Shown piece by piece: positions 7,842 through 16,316 of a DNA stretch of 23,653 bases. Position numbers and translations under genes: made by a program. Below the pieces are notes generated by a model that ran no database searches, was not told the origin of the DNA, and saw nothing but the letters and a program-made list of their open reading frames with translations. Each line of letters starts with the position of its first letter. Within the stretch, counting starts at the first letter, position 1. Where the stretch lies: the NCBI GenBank assembly GCA_002349055.1, contig DECD01000015.1:1-23653 (forward strand). The letters run 5' to 3'. The stretch is from Bacteroidales bacterium UBA2939. GTDB lineage: Bacteria; Bacteroidota; Bacteroidia; Bacteroidales; P3.

Positions 7842-10800
7842 TTAGAAATTATAGGAAACAGAAACACGGATGGTACGGGGGCTGGAGTAGTTCCATGTGC
7901 CATTGGCCAGGGCGATGGTGTAGATGTCGCGGTAAGCCTGGGGATCAAGATGGGCATTGATAGCCTGCTGCATCTCGGGGTCGGTCAGGTAACCATTGTC
8001 CTCGGGGTTGCCGGTGACGGGCCAAACATCGAGAACGTTGCGGATGTCGAAGAGGTTGTTGACGGTGATGTCAGCCTTGATGAAGGTCTGACGCTTGCCA
8101 ACCTGAATGGGCCACACCTTGTCGACAACGATGTTGAAGTAGAAGCCCCAAGGCAGACGGGCACCGCGGTAACCGCCAACGATGGTAGCCTGCGAGTTGG
8201 AATAAGCCTTGGTGTAAGGACGGCCCGACTGGGCAACGGCCATGAAGTTGACACCAAAGTTCTCGAGGATCTTCATCTCTTTCTTACGCTTCTCACCAGT
8301 TTCCTTATCGGTAACCACGCGGGTGATGACGGGACCATTGTACTGGGCGCCGGAACCATAACGGAAGTCGACGTTGGCCTTGAACTCATGGCGACGGTCA
8401 TCGGCGATAGGATTGAGCATCTTCAGGGTGGTGTAACCTTCCTTGATAAGCTCGGTCATCGTGGAGCCGGAAAGACCGGTACCTTCGGCATACTGGAGGG
8501 TGTAGTTGGCGTTGATACGGATGTTCTTGGTCTGACGGAGGTCATAAGCCAGGGTGACACCCTTGATGGTACGGAAGTCCTTGTTGTCGTAGCTGTAGTA
8601 GTTGGGGTTGGGGTCGGCACCGGCATACTGGACGAGCTGAATCAGATCGCGGGTCTCCTTGTAGTAGGCCGAGGCGCTGATGGCCGAGGTTTCATTAAGA
8701 GCCTGCTGGAAGCCCAACTCATAGTTGGTGATACGCTCGGGTTTCAGGTTGGGGTTGCTGATGCTGGAAATCTTGTCCATGAAGAGGTAGCTGAAGTAGT
8801 CGGCCTGCCAACCGCTGGAAGGACGACGGGCAATAATGTCGTAACTGGCCTTGAACTGCGACTTCTCACCAATGGGGAAGGAGAAGGCGATACGGGGCAT
8901 GGCGACAATCTGAGGAGTGTAGCGCTCGAAAGCCTCGGTTCCAACGGTATGGTTGGCGATGGCGTTGAGACCTCTTTCAGTATAATAAGGAGTGGGTTTA
9001 CCGGAATTACCATTGATAGCAGAGGTATTGATCTGCTCGACACCGTCAGCATTGTACCACTTGCCCTCGCGGTCACGATAACCCTTGATGATGGGCTTGC
9101 TGGCACCTTCAGCAGTGGAGACCTGGTCGACATAGGGGACCCAGTCGTCACCGGCATTGTTGAGGTACTGACCACCACCGTCGATAAGGCTGGGATTGTT
9201 GCGCAGGTCGGCAACGGTGTAAGCCTCATACAGCAGGTAGGGGTCTTTCATCACATACTGGTTACCGTTGAAGTAGTCGACACGGACACCAACGTTGAAG
9301 ATAAGATCCTGGAAGTAGAACTTATCCTGGATGTAACCGGCAGCATAGATGGGCGAGAAGGCGGGGAGATAGCGGTGCTTACCGTCGCTGGGGTTGAAGA
9401 ACTTGTCAAGGCTCCAGTTGGAGGCACTGTATTTCTCACCGGTGTGGTCGTAACCGTAGTAGGAGACAATGGAATTACCGCTGTTGAAGAGCTCATCGGC
9501 GGAGAACATGTCCAAACCACCGGCAGCGACATAATCCTCAGGCATATAGCGGTCGATGTCGATCCAAGTCAGATCATCGATAGCGCTACCATCAGTATTG
9601 GTGAAGCCGTTGCTTATAAGGTAGCTACGGAAAGCCTTGTCGAATTCGGTCTGCTGGGCAGCGTCAAGCTTACGGTTGTAGTTGACATAGAGCTGCGAAC
9701 CGCGGGTCTCGTAGATGGGGTTGTCGAGGTCAAGCTGCTGGATGTGAACGTTAGCGTTGTTACGCATGAGGGTCCACAGGCCATAGGCAGACAAGCCATA
9801 GTAGGAGTTCCACATCTGGTCGTACTGGAAACCAATCTCGATTTCGTGGCCATAGATGTCAGCAGAAGCCTTGGCCGAGAGATAGAGGTAATCATCCTGG
9901 CTGAGGGCGTAGCTGCTGCTCTGAGTACCAACGTTCGAGAGGAGGCTGTAGATGCTCGACGGGGCGTCGCCGTTGAACAAACCTTTATACATACGGATGT
10001 AGTCCATCATGAAGAGGTTCGAACGGATATCCTTGAACTCATCGCTGAAGAAGAGCTGCTCGTTGTAGTTGGCAAGGATGGGGTTGTAGATACCGCTACC
10101 CTGAACGTACGTCACATTGTCGCGCCAAGCATTCTGAACCTTGGCCCAACGGTCGGTGCCGTAATAGTTGATGAGCTTGTCCTCATAGCTGCGGCTCTTT
10201 TCGGTGATGAACTTACCGATGTAACCATATTTGAAGACATCATCAATCTCCGAACCGTAACTTTCGTTGTACGACTTCGAGGTGGCGCGGTTGACCATAG
10301 CAGTAATGTTGTACATCACATTCTTGATGGGAGAAGAGGTCTGAGCCTCGTCCTCGTTCGTGACCTGCGGGTCTTTGAAACGCTGGGTGAAGTCGACAGT
10401 CAAGACCATATTCTTGGACTCACCGACACCATTGCCAACCAAAGGCATGGTCAGAGGAGAGATTCCGCCACCGGGAGAATGAACGGCGCTGAACTCACCA
10501 GTCACAACGAGGCTGGTGTACTCCGAGAAGCGGAAATCCAAAGCACCTTCCATAGCAACGGAATAGTACTGAAGGTCAGGGACACGGCTGGACGAAGTGA
10601 AATCGCTGGAGGTGAGTCTTCTGATTTTGTGGAACGAGTCACGACGAAGGATGGTCTCACCAGTGTAGTTGGTGGCGCCGGTAACGGGGTCGTAAGTAAG
10701 AGGATGATCCTCAATATATCTTACGATGTCGTCATCCACAATCTGGAACTCATATCCTCTGGCACGATAGTACGGCCAGTTGCGATAGTTGGCCTGACCA

Positions 10801-11636
10801 GTGAAACGGAAACCAACAAGGGTACGGTCACCGGTCACACTGCCGTTCTCATCCTTGATGGGGATCTTGTACACAGGACCAGTCAAGTAAACGACCAATG
10901 AGTTGAGCAGACGATAGTCGAGCCAACCTTCCCAACGAACCAAACCTTGGAACTGGCTGGTAGGAGGTTTGAGGGTGATAATCTGCGTACCACCGATAGC
11001 CTCACCGATGCTGGCAGGAGTACCACCAAGAATAACCTGAATCTCGGCGATAGCGTCCTTAGGCACGTTGATACCGGTGCGCTTGCGGACACCGCCCTGC
11101 ATGGTCACCATGTTACCCTCACCACGAGCGGTACTGGTACCACCATCGCTGTATCCCATACCGCCGACGGTAGCGACAATAGCATCGACAGAGTTACCAG
11201 GCATGTGCTGGATGTCTTCAGCACTCATGCGCTGACCCGATTCAGGTGAACCCACCTCGATGATAGGCACCTTATCAGCCTCAATGATAACTTCCTCAAG
11301 GTTGGTGGCGCTGGAAGAGAGCTGGATGTCAACGACAGTAAAACCTGTTGCCTTCACCTGGATGCCGGTACGCTGATACTTATTGTATCCCACGAAGGAG
11401 ACCTCGATATCATACGTACCCACAGCGAGAGGCTTGATGGTGAACACACCATCGAAGTCGGTAGTACCGCCATGCACTTGTTTGCCATCTTGCTTGACGA
11501 CAACGTTGACAAAGGGCAGAGGCTCGTTTGTCTTCTTGTCGGTAATGGTACCCTTCATAGTGCCTTGAGCGAGGGCGCCCATTTCCGCCATCAGCAAGAG
11601 TCCGAATGTCAATAGTACTTTTCTAAACATTCTCAT
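7842..11636 (-). CDS. TonB-dependent receptor with N-terminal carboxypeptidase-regulatory-like domain
   Basis: The 1264-residue protein has a signal peptide (to about residue 24, ending ALAQ). A CarboxypepD_reg-like beta-sandwich follows (about 27-110, with TDKKTNEPLPFVNVVV and FVGYNKYQRTGIQV), then a plug domain (about 115-235, with EEVIIEADKVPI, MPGNSVDAIVATVGG and GTQIITLKPP), and then a long barrel ending in SVSYNF with terminal Phe. It acts in the outer membrane as a TonB-energised transporter. It is longer than a typical SusC-like receptor, and no SusD-like lipoprotein lies beside it, so a SusCD pair is not supported. The neighbour downstream is instead the giant surface protein, followed by the PorV-like barrel. 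Translation could start at 11636 or at the ATG two codons later (11630). The substrate is unknown. Confidence 0.92.
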   Translation of the reverse strand: MRMFRKVLLTFGLLLMAEMGALAQGTMKGTITDKKTNEPLPFVNVVVKQDGKQVHGGTTDFDGVFTIKPLAVGTYDIEVSFVGYNKYQRTGIQVKATGFTVVDIQLSSSATNLEEVIIEADKVPIIEVGSPESGQRMSAEDIQHMPGNSVDAIVATVGGMGYSDGGTSTARGEGNMVTMQGGVRKRTGINVPKDAIAEIQVILGGTPASIGEAIGGTQIITLKPPTSQFQGLVRWEGWLDYRLLNSLVVYLTGPVYKIPIKDENGSVTGDRTLVGFRFTGQANYRNWPYYRARGYEFQIVDDDIVRYIEDHPLTYDPVTGATNYTGETILRRDSFHKIRRLTSSDFTSSSRVPDLQYYSVAMEGALDFRFSEYTSLVVTGEFSAVHSPGGGISPLTMPLVGNGVGESKNMVLTVDFTQRFKDPQVTNEDEAQTSSPIKNVMYNITAMVNRATSKSYNESYGSEIDDVFKYGYIGKFITEKSRSYEDKLINYYGTDRWAKVQNAWRDNVTYVQGSGIYNPILANYNEQLFFSDEFKDIRSNLFMMDYIRMYKGLFNGDAPSSIYSLLSNVGTQSSSYALSQDDYLYLSAKASADIYGHEIEIGFQYDQMWNSYYGLSAYGLWTLMRNNANVHIQQLDLDNPIYETRGSQLYVNYNRKLDAAQQTEFDKAFRSYLISNGFTNTDGSAIDDLTWIDIDRYMPEDYVAAGGLDMFSADELFNSGNSIVSYYGYDHTGEKYSASNWSLDKFFNPSDGKHRYLPAFSPIYAAGYIQDKFYFQDLIFNVGVRVDYFNGNQYVMKDPYLLYEAYTVADLRNNPSLIDGGGQYLNNAGDDWVPYVDQVSTAEGASKPIIKGYRDREGKWYNADGVEQINTSAINGNSGKPTPYYTERGLNAIANHTVGTEAFERYTPQIVAMPRIAFSFPIGEKSQFKASYDIIARRPSSGWQADYFSYLFMDKISSISNPNLKPERITNYELGFQQALNETSAISASAYYKETRDLIQLVQYAGADPNPNYYSYDNKDFRTIKGVTLAYDLRQTKNIRINANYTLQYAEGTGLSGSTMTELIKEGYTTLKMLNPIADDRRHEFKANVDFRYGSGAQYNGPVITRVVTDKETGEKRKKEMKILENFGVNFMAVAQSGRPYTKAYSNSQATIVGGYRGARLPWGFYFNIVVDKVWPIQVGKRQTFIKADITVNNLFDIRNVLDVWPVTGNPEDNGYLTDPEMQQAINAHLDPQAYRDIYTIALANGTWNYSSPRTIRVSVSYNF

Positions 11637-11653
11637 TGCGTTTACATGTTAAA

Positions 11654-12019
11654 TTATTGATTTTGTTGATTTAATTCATTAATATAATTATTGGTCAATA
11701 TCATTTGGCCTATCACTGCCTGCCTGAGGTCGAACTGCGGCCGGACAGGTTCTTCGGCGACTGCCATGTATACAGGCTGAGGCTTGGGTTTCCGCTTCTC
11801 ACGAACGGGAGCCTGAGGTGCCTCGGTCTCATACGTGAAGTAGGGATTCTCCTGAGGAGAAAATGCCTCTTCCTCATCCATGAAGTATTCAGTATCCTCC
11901 TGCACGTCGTCGGCAGAGTCGTCCGAAGGGACGCTCTGCGCGACGATGGTTTTGTTGAGCTTGGAATACATCGATATTCCAACGACCATCAACAACAGCA
12001 GTATGGTACTGATACTCAT
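11654..12019 (-). CDS. Small single-pass membrane protein, function unknown
   Basis: This 121-residue protein has an N-terminal hydrophobic segment (about residues 4-17, STILLLLMVVGISM). A very acidic stretch follows (DDSADDVQEDTEYFMDEEE, about 33-51), then a basic proline-rich patch (REKRKPKPQP), and a C-terminal helix FDLRQAVIGQMILTNNYINE. That C-terminal helix resembles tails of the FDLRKAVI...EIL type that I recall from small Bacteroidales hypothetical proteins, but I cannot give it a function. It starts 40 bp after secDF and ends 17 bp before the TonB-dependent receptor, so it is probably co-transcribed with one or both. The open frame, signal-anchor and tight spacing support a real gene. 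Confidence 0.7.
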   Translation of the reverse strand: MSISTILLLLMVVGISMYSKLNKTIVAQSVPSDDSADDVQEDTEYFMDEEEAFSPQENPYFTYETEAPQAPVREKRKPKPQPVYMAVAEEPVRPQFDLRQAVIGQMILTNNYINELNQQNQ

Positions 12020-12059
12020 TAAAGCTCTACTTCCTATATAATATTGTATTCAATAATAT

Positions 12060-15000
12060 TTATTTCTCAGCCACAGCTTTGTCCTTATCCTTGCCGGAAA
12101 TCTCATACACCACGGCGCAAGCGATGCACAGCGACGAGAAGACACCGACGAGGACACCCACGAGGAGTGCGAAAATAAATCCGCGAATCACCTCACCGCC
12201 GAAGATGAACATCATCAACAGGGTGAAGAAAGTGGTACCGGAAGTATTCACCGTACGAGCCAAAGTGGAGTTGATAGCGTCGTTCATGTGGGTGATGAGG
12301 TCGCGCTTCGGATAAAGTTTGCGATACTCACGCACACGGTCGAAGATAACCACGGTAGCATTGATGGAGTAACCGATGACCGTCAACACTGCCGAGATGA
12401 AGTATTGGTCAACCTCGAGGTTGAAGGGCAGCAGACCACGGAGCAATGCAAAGATACCGATAACCAGCAGGGCATCGTGGAACAGGGCCACCACAGAACC
12501 GACACCGAAGCGCCAGCTGCGGAAGCGGAGGCCAATGTAAACAAACATCACAAGCAGACCACCAAGGACAGCCCACCAAGAGTGGACAAGGTTGTCGCGG
12601 GCCACACCGGCGCCAAACTGGTCGGACTGGATAATACCCAGCGGGTTGGTCTCAGTCGACTCAAACTCAGCCATAGAGATGGGAGCCTTGTAATATTTGT
12701 TGACACCGTTATAGAGTTTCTCAACGATAGCGGTCTTCACATCATCGCCATCCTCGTCAATCATGTACTTGGTGGTGATTTTCACCTGATTGTTGGGACC
12801 ATAGGATTTCACTTCGGGAGCCTCGTCGAACTGCTTGGCAAGGTCGCTGCGGACATCGGCCACACTCACAGCTTGGTCGAAGCGCACCACATAGGAGCGG
12901 CCTCCCTGGAAATCGATACCCATGCTCAAACCACGACCGGCCCAGCTGCCAATGGCGATAACAAGGGCGATACCGGCGATAACATAGAACATCTTGCGAC
13001 GTCCCAGGAAATCGAAGTGAGCGTTACGCAGGAAGTTCTCCGAGAAGGGGAAGGAGAAGTTCATCTTGCGCTTGTGGGTGAGGTTCGAATCAATGAACAA
13101 ACGGGTGATAAAGATGGAGGTGAACAGGGAGGTGACGATACCGATGCAGAGGGTCACTGCGAAGCCCTGGACGGCACCCGAGCCGAACATAATCAGCACG
13201 ATACCCAGCAGGAAGGTGGTCACCTGACCATCGATGATGGCGGAGTAAGCATTCTTGAAACCGTTTTCCACGGCATTCGACAGGCTCGAACCGGCGCGGA
13301 GTTCTTCCTTCACGCGCTCATAGATAATCACGTTGCCGTCGACAGCCATAGCCATAGTCAGCACAATACCGGCGATACCGGGGAGGGTGAGCACCGAGCC
13401 GATGGAGGCAAGAACACCAATAAGAAGGAATACATTAATAATAAGTGCGAACACGGAGACCCAACCGGCACGGTTGTAGAAGAACACCATGTAGATAAGC
13501 ACGATGACGAAGGCCAGGATGAACGACCAGAAACCGTTGCGGATGGATTCCTGACCGAGCGAAGGACCAACGACGGCCTCGGAAACGATGTTTGCCGGGG
13601 CAGGAAGTTTACCGCTCTTCAGAATGTTGGCAAGGTCCTTGGCCTCATCCAGCGAGAAGTCGCCAGTGATGGACGAACGGCCGCCAGCAATCTCGCCGTT
13701 GACGGTGGGGGCGGAATAGACCAGGTCGTCGAGGACGATGGCGATGCACTTTCCGACATTCTCGCCAGTGATGCGTTTCCACTCACGCGCACCCGCGCTG
13801 TTCATAGTCATAGAAACCTCGCTCTTACCATTGGTGGAGAAGTCCTGACGGGCATCGGAGATGCAGCTACCGTCGAGCAGGGCGGCGCCGTCGCGGGTGG
13901 TAATCTTGATGGCATAAAGGGTGAAGATGTCGCCACCGGTGAAGTGGTCGTCGGCCTTGTTGGACCAGAGGAACTTCACGGAACGGGTGTCGAAGACTTT
14001 CTTCTCGGCAGCCTGTGCCAGCATACGGTCGATGGCGGCACGGTCCTTGTCGTGAGCAAGACCCACAATGGGACCGGGGATATACTGACGGGTGTTGGAA
14101 ACATAGGGCATCAAGAGAGCAAACAGCGGATGCTCTTTCTCCATATTCTCGTTGTTACCGGCAGCCTCGGTGGTGGCATTGTCGATAGCCAACTGGTCGA
14201 CCAGGTTGGTGCTGTCGGCAGTTTCAGCCTTCACGCTGTCGGTCTCTTCGACTTTCTCGCCACCGGCGATGGAGGCAAGGTACTGGTCGGCGGCCTCAAG
14301 GAAGCGGCCAGCCTCGGAGTTGTCATAGGTCTGCCAGAATTCCAACTGGGCAGTACCCTTCAGGAGTTTGCGCACACGCTCGGGCTCTTTGACACCGGGC
14401 AGCTCGACGAGGATACGCTCCGAAGCACTCAGCTTCTGGATGGTGGGCTGGGCCACGCCGAACTTGTCGATACGCTTGCTGATAATCTGGTAGGTGCGGT
14501 CGTAGGCATCCGAAGCCTCGGCGCGGACGGCCTTGATGACGTCGTCGTTGTTGTCACCCATCTTGATTTTGTCGCGGAGGTCGCCGCTGCTGAAGATGGA
14601 GGCGAGGGAGACGTTCTTGTCGAGAGCGACAATCTCCTCATAGAACAGGGAGACGAAGTCGCGGTTGGTAGTAACCTTCTGCTTGGCCAGAGCATTCTCG
14701 ATAGCCTGCTTGAAGGTGGGGTCCTCGGCATTCGTGGTGGCAAGGGCACGCACAACGTCGACGGTGGAGACCTCGAGCATCACATTCATACCGCCCTTCA
14801 GGTCAAGACCAAGGTTGATTTCGCGACCTTGACACTCGCGGTAGGTGTAGCCGAGATAAACTTTCTCAGTGGCCATGGAGTCAAGGTAGTGAGCCTCACG
14901 GGCATTCATGATGGAATCCGTGACGATCTGGGCTTCGAGCTGATCTTTGGTTCTGTCGGCGATCAGTTTCTGTACCTGCTCACTGTTAACGTAGTTTTTG

Positions 15001-15116
15001 GCATCAGTTTTGGCTTTGCTCTGCACAACGCTTGTCACAACTGTAAACGACAATTGGAACAAACAGACCAGCGCGAAAGCCCACGCTAAAAATTTGATAA
15101 GTCCTTTATTCTGCAT
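12060..15116 (-). CDS. secDF: Protein translocase subunit SecDF (SecD-SecF fusion)
   Basis: SecDF is a proton-driven inner-membrane helper that pulls substrates out of the SecYEG channel into the periplasm. At 1018 residues this is the fused form usual in Bacteroidota. An N-terminal membrane helix (about 8-30) precedes the SecD signature GLDLKGGMNVMLEV (103-116) and a long periplasmic P1 region. A helix bundle (about 530-690) contains LTMAMAVDGNVIIYERVKEE. The SecF half begins near 695, with GIDFQGGRSYVVRF at 733-746 and a second helix bundle containing IGYSINATVVIFDRVREYRK. The periplasmic insert around residues 270-330 is rich in Glu, Asp and Ala. It is transcribed divergently from radC from a promoter at 15164-15194, and the surface-protein genes follow downstream. 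Confidence 0.97.
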   Translation of the reverse strand: MQNKGLIKFLAWAFALVCLFQLSFTVVTSVVQSKAKTDAKNYVNSEQVQKLIADRTKDQLEAQIVTDSIMNAREAHYLDSMATEKVYLGYTYRECQGREINLGLDLKGGMNVMLEVSTVDVVRALATTNAEDPTFKQAIENALAKQKVTTNRDFVSLFYEEIVALDKNVSLASIFSSGDLRDKIKMGDNNDDVIKAVRAEASDAYDRTYQIISKRIDKFGVAQPTIQKLSASERILVELPGVKEPERVRKLLKGTAQLEFWQTYDNSEAGRFLEAADQYLASIAGGEKVEETDSVKAETADSTNLVDQLAIDNATTEAAGNNENMEKEHPLFALLMPYVSNTRQYIPGPIVGLAHDKDRAAIDRMLAQAAEKKVFDTRSVKFLWSNKADDHFTGGDIFTLYAIKITTRDGAALLDGSCISDARQDFSTNGKSEVSMTMNSAGAREWKRITGENVGKCIAIVLDDLVYSAPTVNGEIAGGRSSITGDFSLDEAKDLANILKSGKLPAPANIVSEAVVGPSLGQESIRNGFWSFILAFVIVLIYMVFFYNRAGWVSVFALIINVFLLIGVLASIGSVLTLPGIAGIVLTMAMAVDGNVIIYERVKEELRAGSSLSNAVENGFKNAYSAIIDGQVTTFLLGIVLIMFGSGAVQGFAVTLCIGIVTSLFTSIFITRLFIDSNLTHKRKMNFSFPFSENFLRNAHFDFLGRRKMFYVIAGIALVIAIGSWAGRGLSMGIDFQGGRSYVVRFDQAVSVADVRSDLAKQFDEAPEVKSYGPNNQVKITTKYMIDEDGDDVKTAIVEKLYNGVNKYYKAPISMAEFESTETNPLGIIQSDQFGAGVARDNLVHSWWAVLGGLLVMFVYIGLRFRSWRFGVGSVVALFHDALLVIGIFALLRGLLPFNLEVDQYFISAVLTVIGYSINATVVIFDRVREYRKLYPKRDLITHMNDAINSTLARTVNTSGTTFFTLLMMFIFGGEVIRGFIFALLVGVLVGVFSSLCIACAVVYEISGKDKDKAVAEK

Positions 15117-15163
15117 ACTTTAGTTAATAATTTATGTTTTTTATTATATTCACTTTGAATGTG

Positions 15164-15194
15164 CAAAAATAATAAATTTTTATGACATAGCAAG
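15164..15194 (-). promoter_or_regulatory. Bacteroidota-type promoter for secDF
   Basis: On the minus strand the -7 box TATTTTTG (15171-15164) fits TAnnTTTG exactly. Nineteen bases upstream is CTTG (15194-15191) within TTTTGCTTG, a plausible -33 element. The same two elements with the same 19-base spacing precede the PPIase gene at 18088-18118. The 48-nt distance from the -7 box to the secDF ATG is reasonable. Confidence 0.65.
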
Positions 15195-15214
15195 CAAAAT
15201 CAAAAAAAAACATG

Positions 15215-15222
15215 TATCTTTG
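15215..15222 (+). promoter_or_regulatory. Putative -7 box for radC
   Basis: TATCTTTG matches the TAnnTTTG consensus of Bacteroidota primary sigma promoters. Transcription would begin near 15229, giving a leader of roughly 20 nt before the radC ATG at 15251. No clear TTTG -33 element is seen at the right distance, so support rests on the -7 box and position. Confidence 0.55.
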
Positions 15223-15250
15223 CACAAAAATTCTAGAGTAACAGCAAGAT

Positions 15251-15964
15251 ATGAACGAAAAAAAATCTTTGACACTCAAGGAGTGGGCCGACGAGGACAA
15301 GCCTCGCGAGAAGATGCTTTCCCGGGGCAAAAAGGAGCTCACCAACGCCGAGTTGATAGCCATCCTCTTGCGCAGCGGTTTGCGGGGGAAAAGCGTGGTC
15401 GAAGTCGCCAAGGAGGTGCTGTCCCAATCAAGCAACAGCCTAACCACTCTTTCCCAGATGGGATTCAAGCAGTTGAGCGCCATCAAGGGTGTCGGGCAGG
15501 CCAAAGCCACGACCCTCATGGCAACCCTCGAGCTTGGGTGGCGCATGCACAGCGAGATTGGAAACGACAAGGAGATGATTATCAGCGACAGCCAAGCATT
15601 CTTCCACTACATGGAGCCTCTTCTCGCCGACCTCGACCACGAGGAGTTCTGGGCAGTCTTCCTAAGCAACCGCGGCAAGGTTCTCGGCCGTCAGCGCATC
15701 TCCATGGGAGGCATGACCGGCACACCCGTCGACCTGCGCATCCTCTTCCGCGGAGCCATCGAGTGCAAAGCAGTGAGCCTGATGGTGGCACACAACCACC
15801 CCTCAGGCTCACTCAAAGCCAGTCACGAAGACCGGGAAATAACACGTCGCATAGCCGAAAGCGGCAAACTACTGGAAATCAACCTACGGGAGCATATCGT
15901 CATTGCACTCGGCCCCGGCGGGAAAGCCGACTACTACAGCTTCCACGACAACGGCCAATTGTAG
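15251..15964 (+). CDS. radC: RadC family protein (JAB/MPN-type)
   Basis: This 237-residue protein is of normal length for chromosomal RadC. The N-terminal part (about 1-100) has an HhH-like segment, LSAIKGVGQAKATTLMATLE. The C-terminal MPN/JAB domain has the metal-binding signature HNHPSG at 181-186 with Asp194 ten residues after His183, giving the full HxHx10D pattern, and a preceding EEFWAVFLSNRGKVLG strand. Despite the name, a role in DNA repair is not established; the fold suggests a metal-dependent hydrolase. The gene is divergent from secDF, and its stop is one base from the stop of the convergent folB, leaving no room for a terminator between them. It appears intact. Confidence 0.95.
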   Translation: MNEKKSLTLKEWADEDKPREKMLSRGKKELTNAELIAILLRSGLRGKSVVEVAKEVLSQSSNSLTTLSQMGFKQLSAIKGVGQAKATTLMATLELGWRMHSEIGNDKEMIISDSQAFFHYMEPLLADLDHEEFWAVFLSNRGKVLGRQRISMGGMTGTPVDLRILFRGAIECKAVSLMVAHNHPSGSLKASHEDREITRRIAESGKLLEINLREHIVIALGPGGKADYYSFHDNGQL

Positions 15965-15965
15965 C

Positions 15966-16316
15966 CTACAATGCCAGCTCGACGCTCACCGACTCCATCT
16001 GCCCGCCAAGGGGCGGATTAAGCTTGCTAACCTTCACTCTCACAGTCGTTACAGCTGGAAATTCTTTCCTCACCCCCTCCCCTATCCTGCGGGCCACATG
16101 CTCCAGCAGATTGGAGGGTTGCGCCATCTCCCTTTTCACCACCTGGTACACATCCAGGTAGCTCACCGTATCGGCAATGTTATCAGTCTCTTCAGCACGA
16201 CGAGTGTCCGTCTCGAAAACCAAGTCGACACGAAAATTCGTCCCTATGACGCGCTCCTGTTCGAAACAGCCGTGATGCGCATAGAAGCGCATGTCGTTTA
16301 TCGCAATGGTAGCCAT
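15966..16316 (-). CDS. folB: Dihydroneopterin aldolase
   Basis: FolB converts 7,8-dihydroneopterin to 6-hydroxymethyl-dihydropterin and glycolaldehyde in folate synthesis. The 116-residue length is normal. The N-terminal MRFYAHHGCFEQERVIGTNF contains the conserved glutamate region, SYLDVYQVVKRE and NLLEHVARRI follow, and VKVSKLNPPLGG carries the conserved catalytic-lysine region. Its start codon shares one base with the pheS stop codon (TGATG arrangement at 16314-16318), indicating translational coupling. It ends the PPIase-pheS-folB operon and abuts the radC stop. Confidence 0.95.
   Translation of the reverse strand: MATIAINDMRFYAHHGCFEQERVIGTNFRVDLVFETDTRRAEETDNIADTVSYLDVYQVVKREMAQPSNLLEHVARRIGEGVRKEFPAVTTVRVKVSKLNPPLGGQMESVSVELAL

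Noticed and set aside
7836..10901. 1,021-codon plus-strand open frame opposite the receptor gene
   Set aside because: Same codon-avoidance artefact; it runs opposite a clear TonB-dependent receptor and has no recognisable motif.
7842..11636. SusC of a SusCD polysaccharide utilisation locus
   Set aside because: No SusD-like lipoprotein, glycoside hydrolase or hybrid sensor regulator lies nearby; the neighbours are a giant T9SS-type protein and a PorV-like barrel.
12020..12059. Terminator between secDF and the small membrane protein gene
   Set aside because: AATATTG and CAATAATATT can pair only with a bulge in all-AT DNA and no clear T-run follows; read-through is more likely.
12288..15089. 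933-codon plus-strand open frame opposite secDF
   Set aside because: Exact antisense of a well-conserved gene, with His/Asp/Gly-rich translation and no domain.
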